Both the position numbers and the translations under genes were made by a program. This document shows positions 1-7,628 of a stretch of 64,000 bases of DNA, piece by piece. The notes under the pieces are model-generated. The model saw only the letters and a program-made list of their open reading frames with translations, did no database searches and had not been told where the DNA came from. Location: the NCBI GenBank assembly GCA_021732365.1, contig JAKFVD010000025.1, forward strand, positions 61,827 to 125,826, in the 5' to 3' direction. The stretch's first letter is position 1; each line of letters opens with the position of its first letter. The DNA is from Methylotenera sp. (lineage in GTDB: Bacteria > Pseudomonadota > Gammaproteobacteria > Burkholderiales > Methylophilaceae).

Positions 1-1
1 G

Positions 2-133
2 AACTTAACTTTCTCATGGCATGAATTTAATGGCCAGCACGCGTTTATGCGCGATGAGGGCGAACGTTATGACCCGCAGTTGGCCATGACAGGTTATCAA
101 TTAGCCATACAGATGTTTGGAAATGCACTATAG
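2..133 (+). CDS. Dienelactone hydrolase family protein, C-terminal fragment (5' end outside window)
   Basis: The frame beginning at base 2 is open to a TAG at 131-133 and gives the last 43 residues of a protein. It contains HEFNGQHAFMRDEGERYD, matching the end of dienelactone hydrolase-family alpha/beta hydrolases, where the catalytic His lies in a GHAFM-type motif (here QHAFM) followed by an RYD turn. The substrate cannot be predicted from this fragment. A strong hairpin terminator follows 20 bases after the stop, so this gene is probably transcribed separately from gnd. The family call rests on the short C-terminal motif only. Confidence 0.6.
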   Translation, partial: NLTFSWHEFNGQHAFMRDEGERYDPQLAMTGYQLAIQMFGNAL

Positions 134-152
134 ATATATGGCAATGTTTTAT

Positions 153-185
153 AAATGTTAACGCAACGAGGCGTTAACATTTTTG
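153..185 (+). terminator. Rho-independent terminator after the DLH-like gene
   Basis: A perfect 12-bp inverted repeat (153-164 with 171-182, six-base loop AACGAG) runs straight into a T tract. It sits between the hydrolase stop and gnd. Confidence 0.85.
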
Positions 186-301
186 TAGTAAAAGTAGTAT
201 TAAGTAATGTCTAGCAATGCCTATGTAGTACTGAAACAATAGCCACAAGCCTTTGTTTTTGTTAGTTTAAATTACCCATTTAATTAATTTTAGAGAATGA
301 T

Positions 302-1816
302 ATGACCACAAAAAACGCTGATATTGGCCTAGTTGGCCTAGCTGTCATGGGCCAAAATTTAGCCCTAAATATTGCCGACCACGGCTACACCATCGCTGTT
401 TACAACCGCGACCCTAAAAAAATGCTGAACTTTGTAGAAGAATGTAAAAAAAATGAGCCTTCACATGCAAATGTGGTTGGCCACGCTGACCTTGCTTCTT
501 TCGTATTAAGCATCAAACGCCCACGCAAAATCATCTTATTGGTGAAAGCAGGAAGTGCGACCGACGTAACCATCAATGCACTATTACCATTCTTAGAGCA
601 AGGCGATATCATCATTGATGGCGGCAACTCATTATGGACAGACACGATTCGCCGCGAAAAAGAATTGGTTGCTAAAGGCATCGAATTTATCGGTTCTGGC
701 GTTTCAGGTGGCGAAACAGGCGCACGTTTCGGCCCATCATTAATGCCATCAGGCACACGTAAAGCATGGTCTAGCTTAGAGCCAATCTGGCGCGATATCG
801 CTGCCAAAGTTGATGCAGTGACCGGCGAGCCATTAGAAGGTGGCGCACCAGGCAAACCAGTAGAAGGCGGTTTTTCCTGCGCTGAATATATCGGCCCAGA
901 CGGTGCTGGTCACTATGTAAAAATGGTGCACAACGGTATCGAATACATTGATATGCAATTGATTTGCGAAGCTTACTGGTTGATGAAAAACTTGCTAGGC
1001 ATGCCAGCAGATGAAATCGGTAAAGTATTTGCTGAGTGGAATAAGGGCGAGTTATCCAGCTTCTTGATTGAAATTACTGCCGACATCCTGCAACAAAAAG
1101 ACCCTGCAGGAAAAGGTTTCTTGGTAGACCAAATCTTGGATACCGCTGGTCAAAAAGGTACAGGTCAATGGACAGCAGCGAATGCGCTTGAACTAGGCGC
1201 ACCAGCCAATGCGATTGCAGCAGCAGTTTATGCACGTGCATTATCTAGCTTAAAAGAAGAGCGTGTTGAAGCCAGCAAAATCTTAAAAGGCCCAGTGCTA
1301 GTAAAAGAAACTGACAAAGCAGCGATTATCGAAGCGATTAAAAATGCTCTGTATTGCTCAAAAATCTGCGCATACGCACAAGGATTCCAATTGATGGATA
1401 AAGCGCAAGTTGCTTACAACTGGAAATTGAATTTCGGTGAGATCGCTCAAATCTGGCGTGGTGGTTGTATTATCCGTGCACGTTTCTTGCAAAAAATCAC
1501 CGATGCTTATGCATTGAATTCACGTTTGAAAAACTTGATGTTAGACCCGTATTTCACTAACTCAATGAATGACGGTCAAGCAGGTTGGCGTAAAGTGATT
1601 GCCTTGGCAGTCACCAACGGTATTCCAGCACAAGGTTTTGCTGCTGCATTGGCTTATTACGATGGTTACCGCAGTGCAGATTTGCCTGCCAACCTATTGC
1701 AAGGTCAACGTGACTTCTTTGGCGCGCATACTTATGAGCGTAAAGATCAGCCGCGTGGTCAGTTCTATCACCTGGATTGGCCAGAGGCAGGTCGCCCACA
1801 ACTTTCTATTGAGTAA
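302..1816 (+). CDS. gnd: 6-phosphogluconate dehydrogenase, decarboxylating
   Basis: This enzyme oxidatively decarboxylates 6-phosphogluconate to ribulose 5-phosphate with NAD(P)+. In ribulose-monophosphate methylotrophs it is part of the cyclic formaldehyde-oxidation route. The N-terminal Rossmann motif GLAVMGQN (residues 12-19) is followed by YNRD (34-37); an Asn-Arg pair there favours NADP. The substrate and catalytic signature [12 protein letters not shown] lies at 204-215, with the catalytic Lys at 207. The protein is 504 residues, longer than the usual 470-482. The extra length is mainly a Gly/Pro-rich insert at about 171-192, just before the catalytic signature. The start ATG at 302 has a weak AGAGAA upstream. 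The gene stands alone between two hairpins. Confidence 0.95.
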   Translation: MTTKNADIGLVGLAVMGQNLALNIADHGYTIAVYNRDPKKMLNFVEECKKNEPSHANVVGHADLASFVLSIKRPRKIILLVKAGSATDVTINALLPFLEQGDIIIDGGNSLWTDTIRREKELVAKGIEFIGSGVSGGETGARFGPSLMPSGTRKAWSSLEPIWRDIAAKVDAVTGEPLEGGAPGKPVEGGFSCAEYIGPDGAGHYVKMVHNGIEYIDMQLICEAYWLMKNLLGMPADEIGKVFAEWNKGELSSFLIEITADILQQKDPAGKGFLVDQILDTAGQKGTGQWTAANALELGAPANAIAAAVYARALSSLKEERVEASKILKGPVLVKETDKAAIIEAIKNALYCSKICAYAQGFQLMDKAQVAYNWKLNFGEIAQIWRGGCIIRARFLQKITDAYALNSRLKNLMLDPYFTNSMNDGQAGWRKVIALAVTNGIPAQGFAAALAYYDGYRSADLPANLLQGQRDFFGAHTYERKDQPRGQFYHLDWPEAGRPQLSIE

Positions 1817-1850
1817 CAGCAATCGAATAGTTGGTAATAAAAATCAATTT

Positions 1851-1881
1851 GGTGGGTTGCGATTAAAAGCGACCCACTATT
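1851..1881 (+). terminator. Probable terminator after gnd
   Basis: A ten-pair stem (GGTGGGTTGC at 1851-1860 with GCGACCCACT at 1869-1878, two G-T pairs, eight-base loop) lies 35 bases after the gnd stop. The following T tract is short (ATTTG), so termination may be partial. Confidence 0.55.
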
Positions 1882-1929
1882 TGAAGTATTTTGAGCGTTA
1901 AGTGCTCATTATAAAAACTAGCGAAAACG

Positions 1930-2103
1930 TTAGACGCAATCGCTGTAAGCTTCTAATAACCGTTTGATATTTTTAGGTTTTTGTAAGCTTAAAACATTAG
2001 TTTCTTGGGCTTTTACTTTATCAGACTTTTGATTCAGTGCTGGTTCGTAAATTTCGTTCAGTAGCTGTGGTTTTGTGGCAGGTTTTACATTTAGTGCTTG
2101 CAT
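1930..2103 (-). CDS. Small hypothetical protein, 57 aa
   Basis: A minus-strand ORF starts with ATG at 2103 and ends with TAA at 1930. An AAGGAA ribosome-binding sequence lies 7 bases upstream of the ATG. The product is Lys/Gln/Asn-rich and soluble, with no signal peptide or membrane segment. It starts MQALNVKPATKP and ends RLLEAYSDCV with a penultimate Cys. I do not recognise a family. It fills most of the otherwise empty 554-base gap between gnd and thiS and is divergent from thiS. A perfect 9-bp inverted repeat lies 37 bases upstream. The ribosome-binding site and position support a real gene, but conservation is unknown. Confidence 0.5.
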   Translation of the reverse strand: MQALNVKPATKPQLLNEIYEPALNQKSDKVKAQETNVLSLQKPKNIKRLLEAYSDCV

Positions 2104-2139
2104 TATAATTTCCTTAAAAAATCCTTTTGGGAGTTAAAA

Positions 2140-2162
2140 CAACAGAAATTTTGTTTCTGTTG
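2140..2162 (-). promoter_or_regulatory. Inverted repeat upstream of the 57-aa ORF
   Basis: CAACAGAAA (2140-2148) and TTTCTGTTG (2154-2162) form a perfect 9-bp inverted repeat with a five-base loop. There is no T tract on the minus strand, so a leader hairpin or operator for the small divergent gene is more likely than a terminator. The rest of the gap to thiS (2163-2370) is AT-rich and holds only a 10-bp palindrome, GTTAGCTAAC, at 2240-2249. I find no TPP riboswitch there. Confidence 0.4.
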
Positions 2163-2370
2163 CATGTGAATGTAATTTATCAAAAAAATTCACTAAATTC
2201 ATGTATTAAGTAAACAAATCAATAAAATCATGACACTTTGTTAGCTAACGCACTTAAGTTGTTGTGGAATACACGAAATAATAACTTTTTTACTATTTCA
2301 TCTTAAATGTTGATGCAATATGAATGCATGGCAACTAAAAACAAACTTAACGCTTAAAACTGGTTAAATA

Positions 2371-2574
2371 ATGAATATTAGTATTAATGGAAACGCTAAA
2401 GTTTTCGATGTTGCTGAAATGACAGTCGAATCTTTGGTTGTCGCGCTAAATTTGTCAGGCAAACGCTTGGCAATTGAAAGAAATGGTGAAATTGTGCCAC
2501 GCGGCCAGTTTGCAGATATATTTTTGCAAGATGGCGATAAACTGGAAATTGTGGGTGCTGTGGGTGGCGGTTAG
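2371..2574 (+). CDS. thiS: Sulfur carrier protein ThiS
   Basis: A ubiquitin-like sulfur carrier of 67 residues for thiamine thiazole synthesis. Its C-terminal Gly-Gly is adenylated by ThiF and converted to a thiocarboxylate that supplies sulfur to ThiG. The sequence ends AVGGG, keeping the di-glycine tail, and the length is normal for the family. thiG follows 53 bases downstream on the same strand, the usual betaproteobacterial pairing. No thiC, thiE, thiF or thiO is present in this window. Confidence 0.93.
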   Translation: MNISINGNAKVFDVAEMTVESLVVALNLSGKRLAIERNGEIVPRGQFADIFLQDGDKLEIVGAVGGG

Positions 2575-2627
2575 TATTCGGTAATTGGTTTAGATTTGTA
2601 GCAAATTTATTTTAGATAGCAAAAAAT

Positions 2628-3410
2628 ATGTCAGAACAACTTATCATTGCAGGAAAATCCTACCATTCACGTTTGTTGGTGGGTACAGGTAAATACAAAG
2701 ACTTTACTGAAACGCGCGCGGCTATTGACGCGAGTGGCGCACAAATTGTAACGGTAGCAATTCGTCGTACCAATATTGGCCAAACCTCAGGTGAGCCATC
2801 GTTGCTGGAATATTTGCCGCCAGAAGAATTCACTTATTTGCCTAATACAGCAGGTTGCTATTCGGCAGATGACGCGGTGCGTACTTTGCGCTTGGCGCGT
2901 GAATTATTGGATGGCCACAAATTGGTTAAGTTGGAAGTGTTGGGCGACCCCAAAACGCTGTACCCAAACGTGATTGAAACGATTGCGGCGGCCAAAGTAT
3001 TGGTAAAAGATGGTTTTGACGTGATGGTTTATACCTCAGATGACCCGATTATTGCTAAACAATTGGAAGACATTGGCTGCTGCGCGGTAATGCCATTGGC
3101 TTCGCTGATTGGCTCTGGAATGGGAATTTTAAACCCGTGGAATTTACAGATTATTATTGAAAACGCCAAAATCCCTGTGTTGGTGGATGCTGGCGTCGGC
3201 AGTGCGGCAGATGCTGCAATTGCGATGGAGCTTGGCTGTGCAGGCGTATTAATGAACACGGCGATTGCGGCGGCACGTGACCCTGTGATGATGGCAGGTG
3301 CCATGAAAAAAGCGATTGAAGCGGGGCGTGAATCGTATCTTGCTGGCAGAATGCCTAAAAAGCTGTATTCAGCCAGCCCAAGTTCGCCAGTAGGCGGAAT
3401 GATTGCTTAA
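2628..3410 (+). CDS. thiG: Thiazole synthase ThiG
   Basis: ThiG condenses ThiS thiocarboxylate, dehydroglycine/iminoacetate and 1-deoxy-D-xylulose 5-phosphate into the thiazole phosphate of thiamine. It is a 260-residue TIM barrel of normal length. The Schiff-base lysine is expected in KLEVLGD (Lys101), and the phosphate-binding end has [10 protein letters not shown] and GVLMNTA. The stop codon TAA shares its last base with the ATG of apaG, so the two are translationally coupled. Confidence 0.96.
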   Translation: MSEQLIIAGKSYHSRLLVGTGKYKDFTETRAAIDASGAQIVTVAIRRTNIGQTSGEPSLLEYLPPEEFTYLPNTAGCYSADDAVRTLRLARELLDGHKLVKLEVLGDPKTLYPNVIETIAAAKVLVKDGFDVMVYTSDDPIIAKQLEDIGCCAVMPLASLIGSGMGILNPWNLQIIIENAKIPVLVDAGVGSAADAAIAMELGCAGVLMNTAIAAARDPVMMAGAMKKAIEAGRESYLAGRMPKKLYSASPSSPVGGMIA

Positions 3411-3793
3411 TGGCGACGCAAACCCAATATGCGTTCTCGGTTTCTGTGCAAACTGTTTACTTGCCAGACCAATCTAATGCAGAGCAAAATAAATTTGCAT
3501 TTGCCTACACAGTAACCATTACCAATATCGGCAATATCGCCGCGCAATTAATTAGTAGACATTGGGTGATTACCGATAGCCATCATCATGTGCAAGAAGT
3601 AAGAGGCTTGGGTGTGGTTGGTGCGCAACCGTTGTTAGGCCCCAGCCAACAGTTTGAATATACCAGCGGTACGATTCTAGCAACGCAAGAAGGTGAAATG
3701 CGCGGTAGTTATTTTATGGTAGCGGTTGATGGAACGCCGTTTGAAGCCGTTATTGAGCCATTTGTGTTGGCGCAGCCAAGAGTTTTGCATTAA
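3410..3793 (+). CDS. apaG: ApaG domain protein
   Basis: A 127-residue ApaG/DUF525 protein with a fibronectin-III-like fold. It has the family core SRHWVITD, the glycine-rich segment GLGVVGAQPLLGP (a pyrophosphate-binding-like GxGxxG), and FEYTSG. In enterobacteria apaG is linked to Co2+/Mg2+ resistance and lies next to ksgA-apaH; its biochemical role is unclear. Here it overlaps thiG by one base and is followed three bases later by mltA. Confidence 0.93.
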   Translation: MATQTQYAFSVSVQTVYLPDQSNAEQNKFAFAYTVTITNIGNIAAQLISRHWVITDSHHHVQEVRGLGVVGAQPLLGPSQQFEYTSGTILATQEGEMRGSYFMVAVDGTPFEAVIEPFVLAQPRVLH

Positions 3794-3796
3794 GCG

Positions 3797-5077
3797 ATGC
3801 AGCGTTTACTGATTATTATTTTGCTAGGCATATTAACGGTTTCTTGCGCTAAGAAAAACGCTAAACCCACTATAGCAAAGCCAAATCCACCCAATTGTGA
3901 CTGTGCGCAAAGCCAGCCGCCAATTCAATTACCGCCATCCATTCAAATAGCCGAACCTAAGCCCGTAGAGATAAAAGACACTAAATCGGTGCCAGATTAC
4001 AGCTTACTTAAGCAAGCCAAATGGGAAGAAATTGATGGCTTAATGGAAGATGATTTAAGTGCGGCGTGGGGTGCGTGGCTACAAAGTTGCAGTACCTTGC
4101 CTAATCAGTCTGTAAAAAACAAACCGCAGTGGCAGCCAGCTTGCAACGCAGCCAAAGCGCTGAAAAAGCCCAATAACGCAGCCATAATTACCTATTTAAC
4201 AACGCAATTCGATGTATATAGCGCAACTAATTTAGATGGCAGCAATACAGGATTGATAACAGGCTATTACGAACCCTTGCTTCAAGGTAGTCGTAAACAG
4301 TCATCTCAATATCCGCACCCATTATATAAACAGCCCAATGACTTGGTCACGGTAGAGCTGGCAGATGTTTACCCTGAGCTTAAATTTAAACGCATTCGCG
4401 GCAAGCTAATTGATACCAAACAAGGTGCAAAAAAGCTAATTCCGTATATGACACGCGCGGAAATTGAAACCAATCCATCACCCTTAGCAGGCAGTGAAAT
4501 CGTCTGGATTAACGATATTATCGATGTATTTTTCTTGCAAATTCAGGGTTCAGGTTTGGTTAACTTAGATAATGGTCAGCAAGTGCATGTGGGTTATGCC
4601 GATCAAAATGGTCATGCATACAACTCAATTGGGCGTTTACTGATTGAGCGTAATGAGCTGACCGCAGACCAAGCATCGATGCAAGGGATCAAAAATTGGG
4701 CGCGTAATAATTTAGATAAATTACGCGATTTATTGAATAGTAATCCTAGCTACGTTTTTTTTAGGGAATTACCAGCCGACTTGCCAGGCCCGTTAGGCGC
4801 ACTTGGCGTACCTATTACCGCAGAACGCAGTGTAGCAATTGACCCCAAATATATTCCATTAGGTGCGCCATTATTTTTATCGACAACCCAACCCAATAGC
4901 GCAAAGCCGTTAAAACGATTAATGATGGCACAAGATACAGGTGGCGCAATTAAAGGCGGTGTGCGTGCAGATTTCTTTTGGGGCGCGGGTGACGCTGCGG
5001 GCAAACAAGCTGGCGCCATGAAACAACAAGGTAAAGTTTGGGTATTATTGCCTAAAGGCTACGTGCTTCCTAAATAA
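3797..5077 (+). CDS. mltA: Membrane-bound lytic murein transglycosylase A
   Basis: An outer-membrane lipoprotein that cleaves the MurNAc-GlcNAc bond of peptidoglycan to give 1,6-anhydro-muropeptides. The N-terminus has a hydrophobic stretch and lipobox LTVSC, so Cys17 should be lipidated. A Pro-rich linker follows. The MltA barrel starts around residue 130 (GLITGYYEPLL), and the C-terminal 3D domain carries DTGGAIKG and RADFFWG, which include the catalytic Asp. At 426 residues it is slightly longer than E. coli MltA because of the linker. It is the last gene of the thiS-thiG-apaG-mltA run and is followed by a shared terminator. Confidence 0.95.
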   Translation: MQRLLIIILLGILTVSCAKKNAKPTIAKPNPPNCDCAQSQPPIQLPPSIQIAEPKPVEIKDTKSVPDYSLLKQAKWEEIDGLMEDDLSAAWGAWLQSCSTLPNQSVKNKPQWQPACNAAKALKKPNNAAIITYLTTQFDVYSATNLDGSNTGLITGYYEPLLQGSRKQSSQYPHPLYKQPNDLVTVELADVYPELKFKRIRGKLIDTKQGAKKLIPYMTRAEIETNPSPLAGSEIVWINDIIDVFFLQIQGSGLVNLDNGQQVHVGYADQNGHAYNSIGRLLIERNELTADQASMQGIKNWARNNLDKLRDLLNSNPSYVFFRELPADLPGPLGALGVPITAERSVAIDPKYIPLGAPLFLSTTQPNSAKPLKRLMMAQDTGGAIKGGVRADFFWGAGDAAGKQAGAMKQQGKVWVLLPKGYVLPK

Positions 5078-5127
5078 TAGTTTGGTTGAACTTAACTAAG
5101 CTAGTAGACTAATAATTAGCAGCCAAC

Positions 5128-5156
5128 AAAAAAGGGCGCTTAGAGCACCCTTTTTT
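5128..5156. terminator. Bidirectional terminator between mltA and pqqA
   Basis: A-tract, GGGCGCT, three-base loop TAG, AGCACCC and T-tract. On the minus strand the stem pairs fully (one G-T), on the plus strand it has one mismatch. It is therefore better suited to ending pqqA transcription, but can serve both convergent genes. Confidence 0.85.
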
Positions 5157-5173
5157 ATACCATGAACAAAATA

Positions 5174-5245
5174 TTACTTGTTCATTACGTACATTGTCAC
5201 TTCGAAACCGAAACGCATTTCAGTAGCAGCTGGTGTTGTCCACAT
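5174..5245 (-). CDS. pqqA: PQQ precursor peptide PqqA, 23 aa
   Basis: The 23-residue product starts MWTTPAATEMRFGFEVTMY and ends VMNK. This is the signature of PqqA, the ribosomal precursor of pyrroloquinoline quinone. The Glu and Tyr that PqqE cross-links are present with the required spacing (Glu15-x3-Tyr19). A strong AAGGAG lies 8 bases before the ATG. PQQ is the cofactor of methanol and other alcohol/glucose dehydrogenases. No pqqB, C, D or E lies next to it: downstream is a terminator facing mltA, and upstream (5246-5382) is a 137-base AT-rich gap with no clear promoter or terminator. It is a solitary copy, so the other enzymes must be encoded elsewhere. It could also be read as the last gene of the upstream minus-strand block. 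Confidence 0.93.
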   Translation of the reverse strand: MWTTPAATEMRFGFEVTMYVMNK

Positions 5246-5382
5246 AGTAATCTCCTTAGGTTTAAATTCGTTCGCTTTGTTTTCACAACTGCATAACGTA
5301 AGTTGAATACTACGCCTGAAACAAAATAAGCCACTATCTAAAGCACTTAAAAGACGCTCATGATTTTCATTAGATTAAATGG

Positions 5383-7617
5383 TTAAGTATTTCCTTTTAT
5401 CCGCTGTAATAAACGCTTAATGCCTTTGCGACCAATAGTGCGTTTAAGCGATACTTTAAAATCATATAACTGAAACTGTAAGCGATTTTGCCAAGTAAAC
5501 TGCTTACCAGAAAGCCCTAGGTAAATCTGCATAAAGCGCTCACGACCTGTCCAGTTCAGCTTGTGGCATACACGTGTTAAATCGGCAATACGCAGGTTAA
5601 AAGCGATTCCGTGGTTGTAGGCGTGAATACGCGCGGTATCAATCAGCGAAAAAGTTAACTGTTTATTTGCATTAATATTCACCAAAATATTACCGCCAGA
5701 TAAATCCCTAAAATGCACGCCGCGGCTATGCATGGTATGGCAATATTGCGCCAGCTGCGTATAGACTGATTCAGGGTTTAAACCCAAATAATCGTGCTCG
5801 TCCCTGCTGTAAGCTGAAAATATTTGCCCGACATTGGCGTCTGCTTTAACAAATTCACAAATATAAAAATTCTGCTTCAATGTGGTGTCACCCATTTTTT
5901 CAAAATAGGCCACAGGTTGCGCGGTACCCACACCGCGTCGCATCAATTCCATTGCCCCATTCCAGCTGCGCTTAGCTTTGCTGGGCTTAAAGCGATCTAA
6001 AAACGCTTTATGCGGGTACATTTTCATGGGCTGTTTAACAGTTAACTGTTGAGCAGAGTTTCTAGGGTCGGCTATCGCCCAAATAGCATTGCGCGCATGA
6101 CGTAATGCACCATCTTTATTAGGGGCTTGCAAGGTATCAGGGTGCAGCTTTTGCATCAATAATTCTGCATCAGCCTCATCGCTGGCCAATACCAAACCCT
6201 GCCAATTTCCTGCTTTAAATTCAAAGTATTGCAGATTTTTTACATGTGCATGAATCGCCATATCTTTAGCTAATGCTGGGTTTGGCGTTGTTAGTGCAGG
6301 GTTATCCCAGCGCAAATAAATAGGTGACTCTGTAATTAAGTCGGGTATTTGCATAAGCATTTCACCGTCACGGTTTAGTATTTTCGCTTCGTGCAAAGTA
6401 TTTTCTGTATATACAGTATTTAAAAGTGCGGCTTTGCCGTTGATTGACCATGCAGCATGAAAATGCTGGCCATTTTTTTCAAAATGATGAATTTCCAAGC
6501 CTTTGGCTGTGGCAATTGGACCAATATACTGCGCGCCCTCAATTAAATTTGCCACGGTTTTAAGGGCATTAAAGCTAGGATGATATTGATAGTGATCCAA
6601 ATCGCCATCTGCATTTTTGTAATGTGCAACGCGCTCTAAATCGGGGTAATCTGCCTCGGTTAAACCGTCGCTAATCAAGCCTTCACGCTGGCAAATAAGC
6701 GCTCCCCAATTGGCATGCGTTAAACTGCCAGAGGCGGCAAGCAACAAAAAGTAGCGCGCTGCATAATCAGCCTGTTTTTGTAAGCCATCGGGCAACAGGC
6801 GCTGTATGCGGTAAATCGCCCAAAACGCAACTGATGACACAGTGCGATTGACACCAAAATCATGGCCGATTTTTTGCAATATACGCGTTTTTTTAATCAG
6901 GTTATATTTAAAGATGCGCGCCCAATGGTATTTAAAGATGCGGTGATCAAAACGCTCTGGCTCTGTTATGCGCTCTGCAAACAAATTATCGCTATGAATA
7001 TCTGGCGATTGGTGCAGGTCTTTGAGCGTTTTAAGCAGGCTAATATTATATAAAGGCTCAAAATCTTGAATATTTGGGCCAATCAATGTGATGCCGCGCG
7101 CTTTGATTTCAGTGTGCGCAATCGCCCAAGCATTTAGAAAACCATCCAGTGTATAGCCTGCCCAACGCTTTCGATTCAATGTATTACCGATTTCTATCGC
7201 CTGAATATGGTTGCCAAACGCGCTTAACACTTCTTGCAAAAATTGTTGCCAGATTGTTTGTTCCGCTTTGCTTTGCATGTTTTTGGCGGCAGAAAACGGC
7301 TGTAAGATATGCAGGGTGGTTTCAAGGTTTTCTGCAATCAATCGGCGTAAAAATCGCGCATTAAAGCTATTTAAATCGCCATAAGTAAAGTCTAGACGTA
7401 CACGCTGAATACCCAATTTTTGCAGTTGCAGAATGACGTAATCATCCGTCGCAGGGTTGGCATTTGAAGCGACACAGACACCAATAAAATTGCTGGGTAT
7501 TGAGTGCTGGCTAGTCGGTAAATGCCCATTTTTAATGCGCAAGCCACCCTTGAGGATATAGTCAAGGCCATCGCGAATAACCTGCTTGGTGAGCATGGAA
7601 GTTTGGTGCGCGCTCAT
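5383..7617 (-). CDS. Fusion protein: glycoside-hydrolase-like TIM barrel plus lipopolysaccharide-kinase-like domain
   Basis: 744 residues with two apparent parts. Residues about 40-460 look like a glycosidase-type (beta/alpha) barrel: IGVCVAS near the start, RVRLDFTYGD, IQAIEIGNTLNRKRWAG (acid/base Glu position) and ITLIGPN, as in GH39/cellulase-like families. Residues about 540-740 resemble the WaaP/Kdo/InaA lipopolysaccharide-kinase family. They have the catalytic loop HFRDLSGGN (Asp638, Asn643) and a metal-binding Asp660 in LIDTA. No signal peptide is seen, so the protein is probably cytosolic. It starts 11 bases after the LtaS-like gene and ends the block. A role in making or phosphorylating an envelope sugar is inferred; the substrate is unknown. 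Confidence 0.7.
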   Translation of the reverse strand: MSAHQTSMLTKQVIRDGLDYILKGGLRIKNGHLPTSQHSIPSNFIGVCVASNANPATDDYVILQLQKLGIQRVRLDFTYGDLNSFNARFLRRLIAENLETTLHILQPFSAAKNMQSKAEQTIWQQFLQEVLSAFGNHIQAIEIGNTLNRKRWAGYTLDGFLNAWAIAHTEIKARGITLIGPNIQDFEPLYNISLLKTLKDLHQSPDIHSDNLFAERITEPERFDHRIFKYHWARIFKYNLIKKTRILQKIGHDFGVNRTVSSVAFWAIYRIQRLLPDGLQKQADYAARYFLLLAASGSLTHANWGALICQREGLISDGLTEADYPDLERVAHYKNADGDLDHYQYHPSFNALKTVANLIEGAQYIGPIATAKGLEIHHFEKNGQHFHAAWSINGKAALLNTVYTENTLHEAKILNRDGEMLMQIPDLITESPIYLRWDNPALTTPNPALAKDMAIHAHVKNLQYFEFKAGNWQGLVLASDEADAELLMQKLHPDTLQAPNKDGALRHARNAIWAIADPRNSAQQLTVKQPMKMYPHKAFLDRFKPSKAKRSWNGAMELMRRGVGTAQPVAYFEKMGDTTLKQNFYICEFVKADANVGQIFSAYSRDEHDYLGLNPESVYTQLAQYCHTMHSRGVHFRDLSGGNILVNINANKQLTFSLIDTARIHAYNHGIAFNLRIADLTRVCHKLNWTGRERFMQIYLGLSGKQFTWQNRLQFQLYDFKVSLKRTIGRKGIKRLLQRIKGNT

Positions 7618-7628
7618 TTAAATCAAGC

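Noticed and set aside
1599..1901. 100-codon ORF overlapping the gnd end
   Set aside because: Mostly a shifted frame of gnd and the following hairpin; no ribosome-binding site.
2163..2370. TPP riboswitch before thiS
   Set aside because: No CTGAGA or ACCTGA thi-box elements and no suitable stems.
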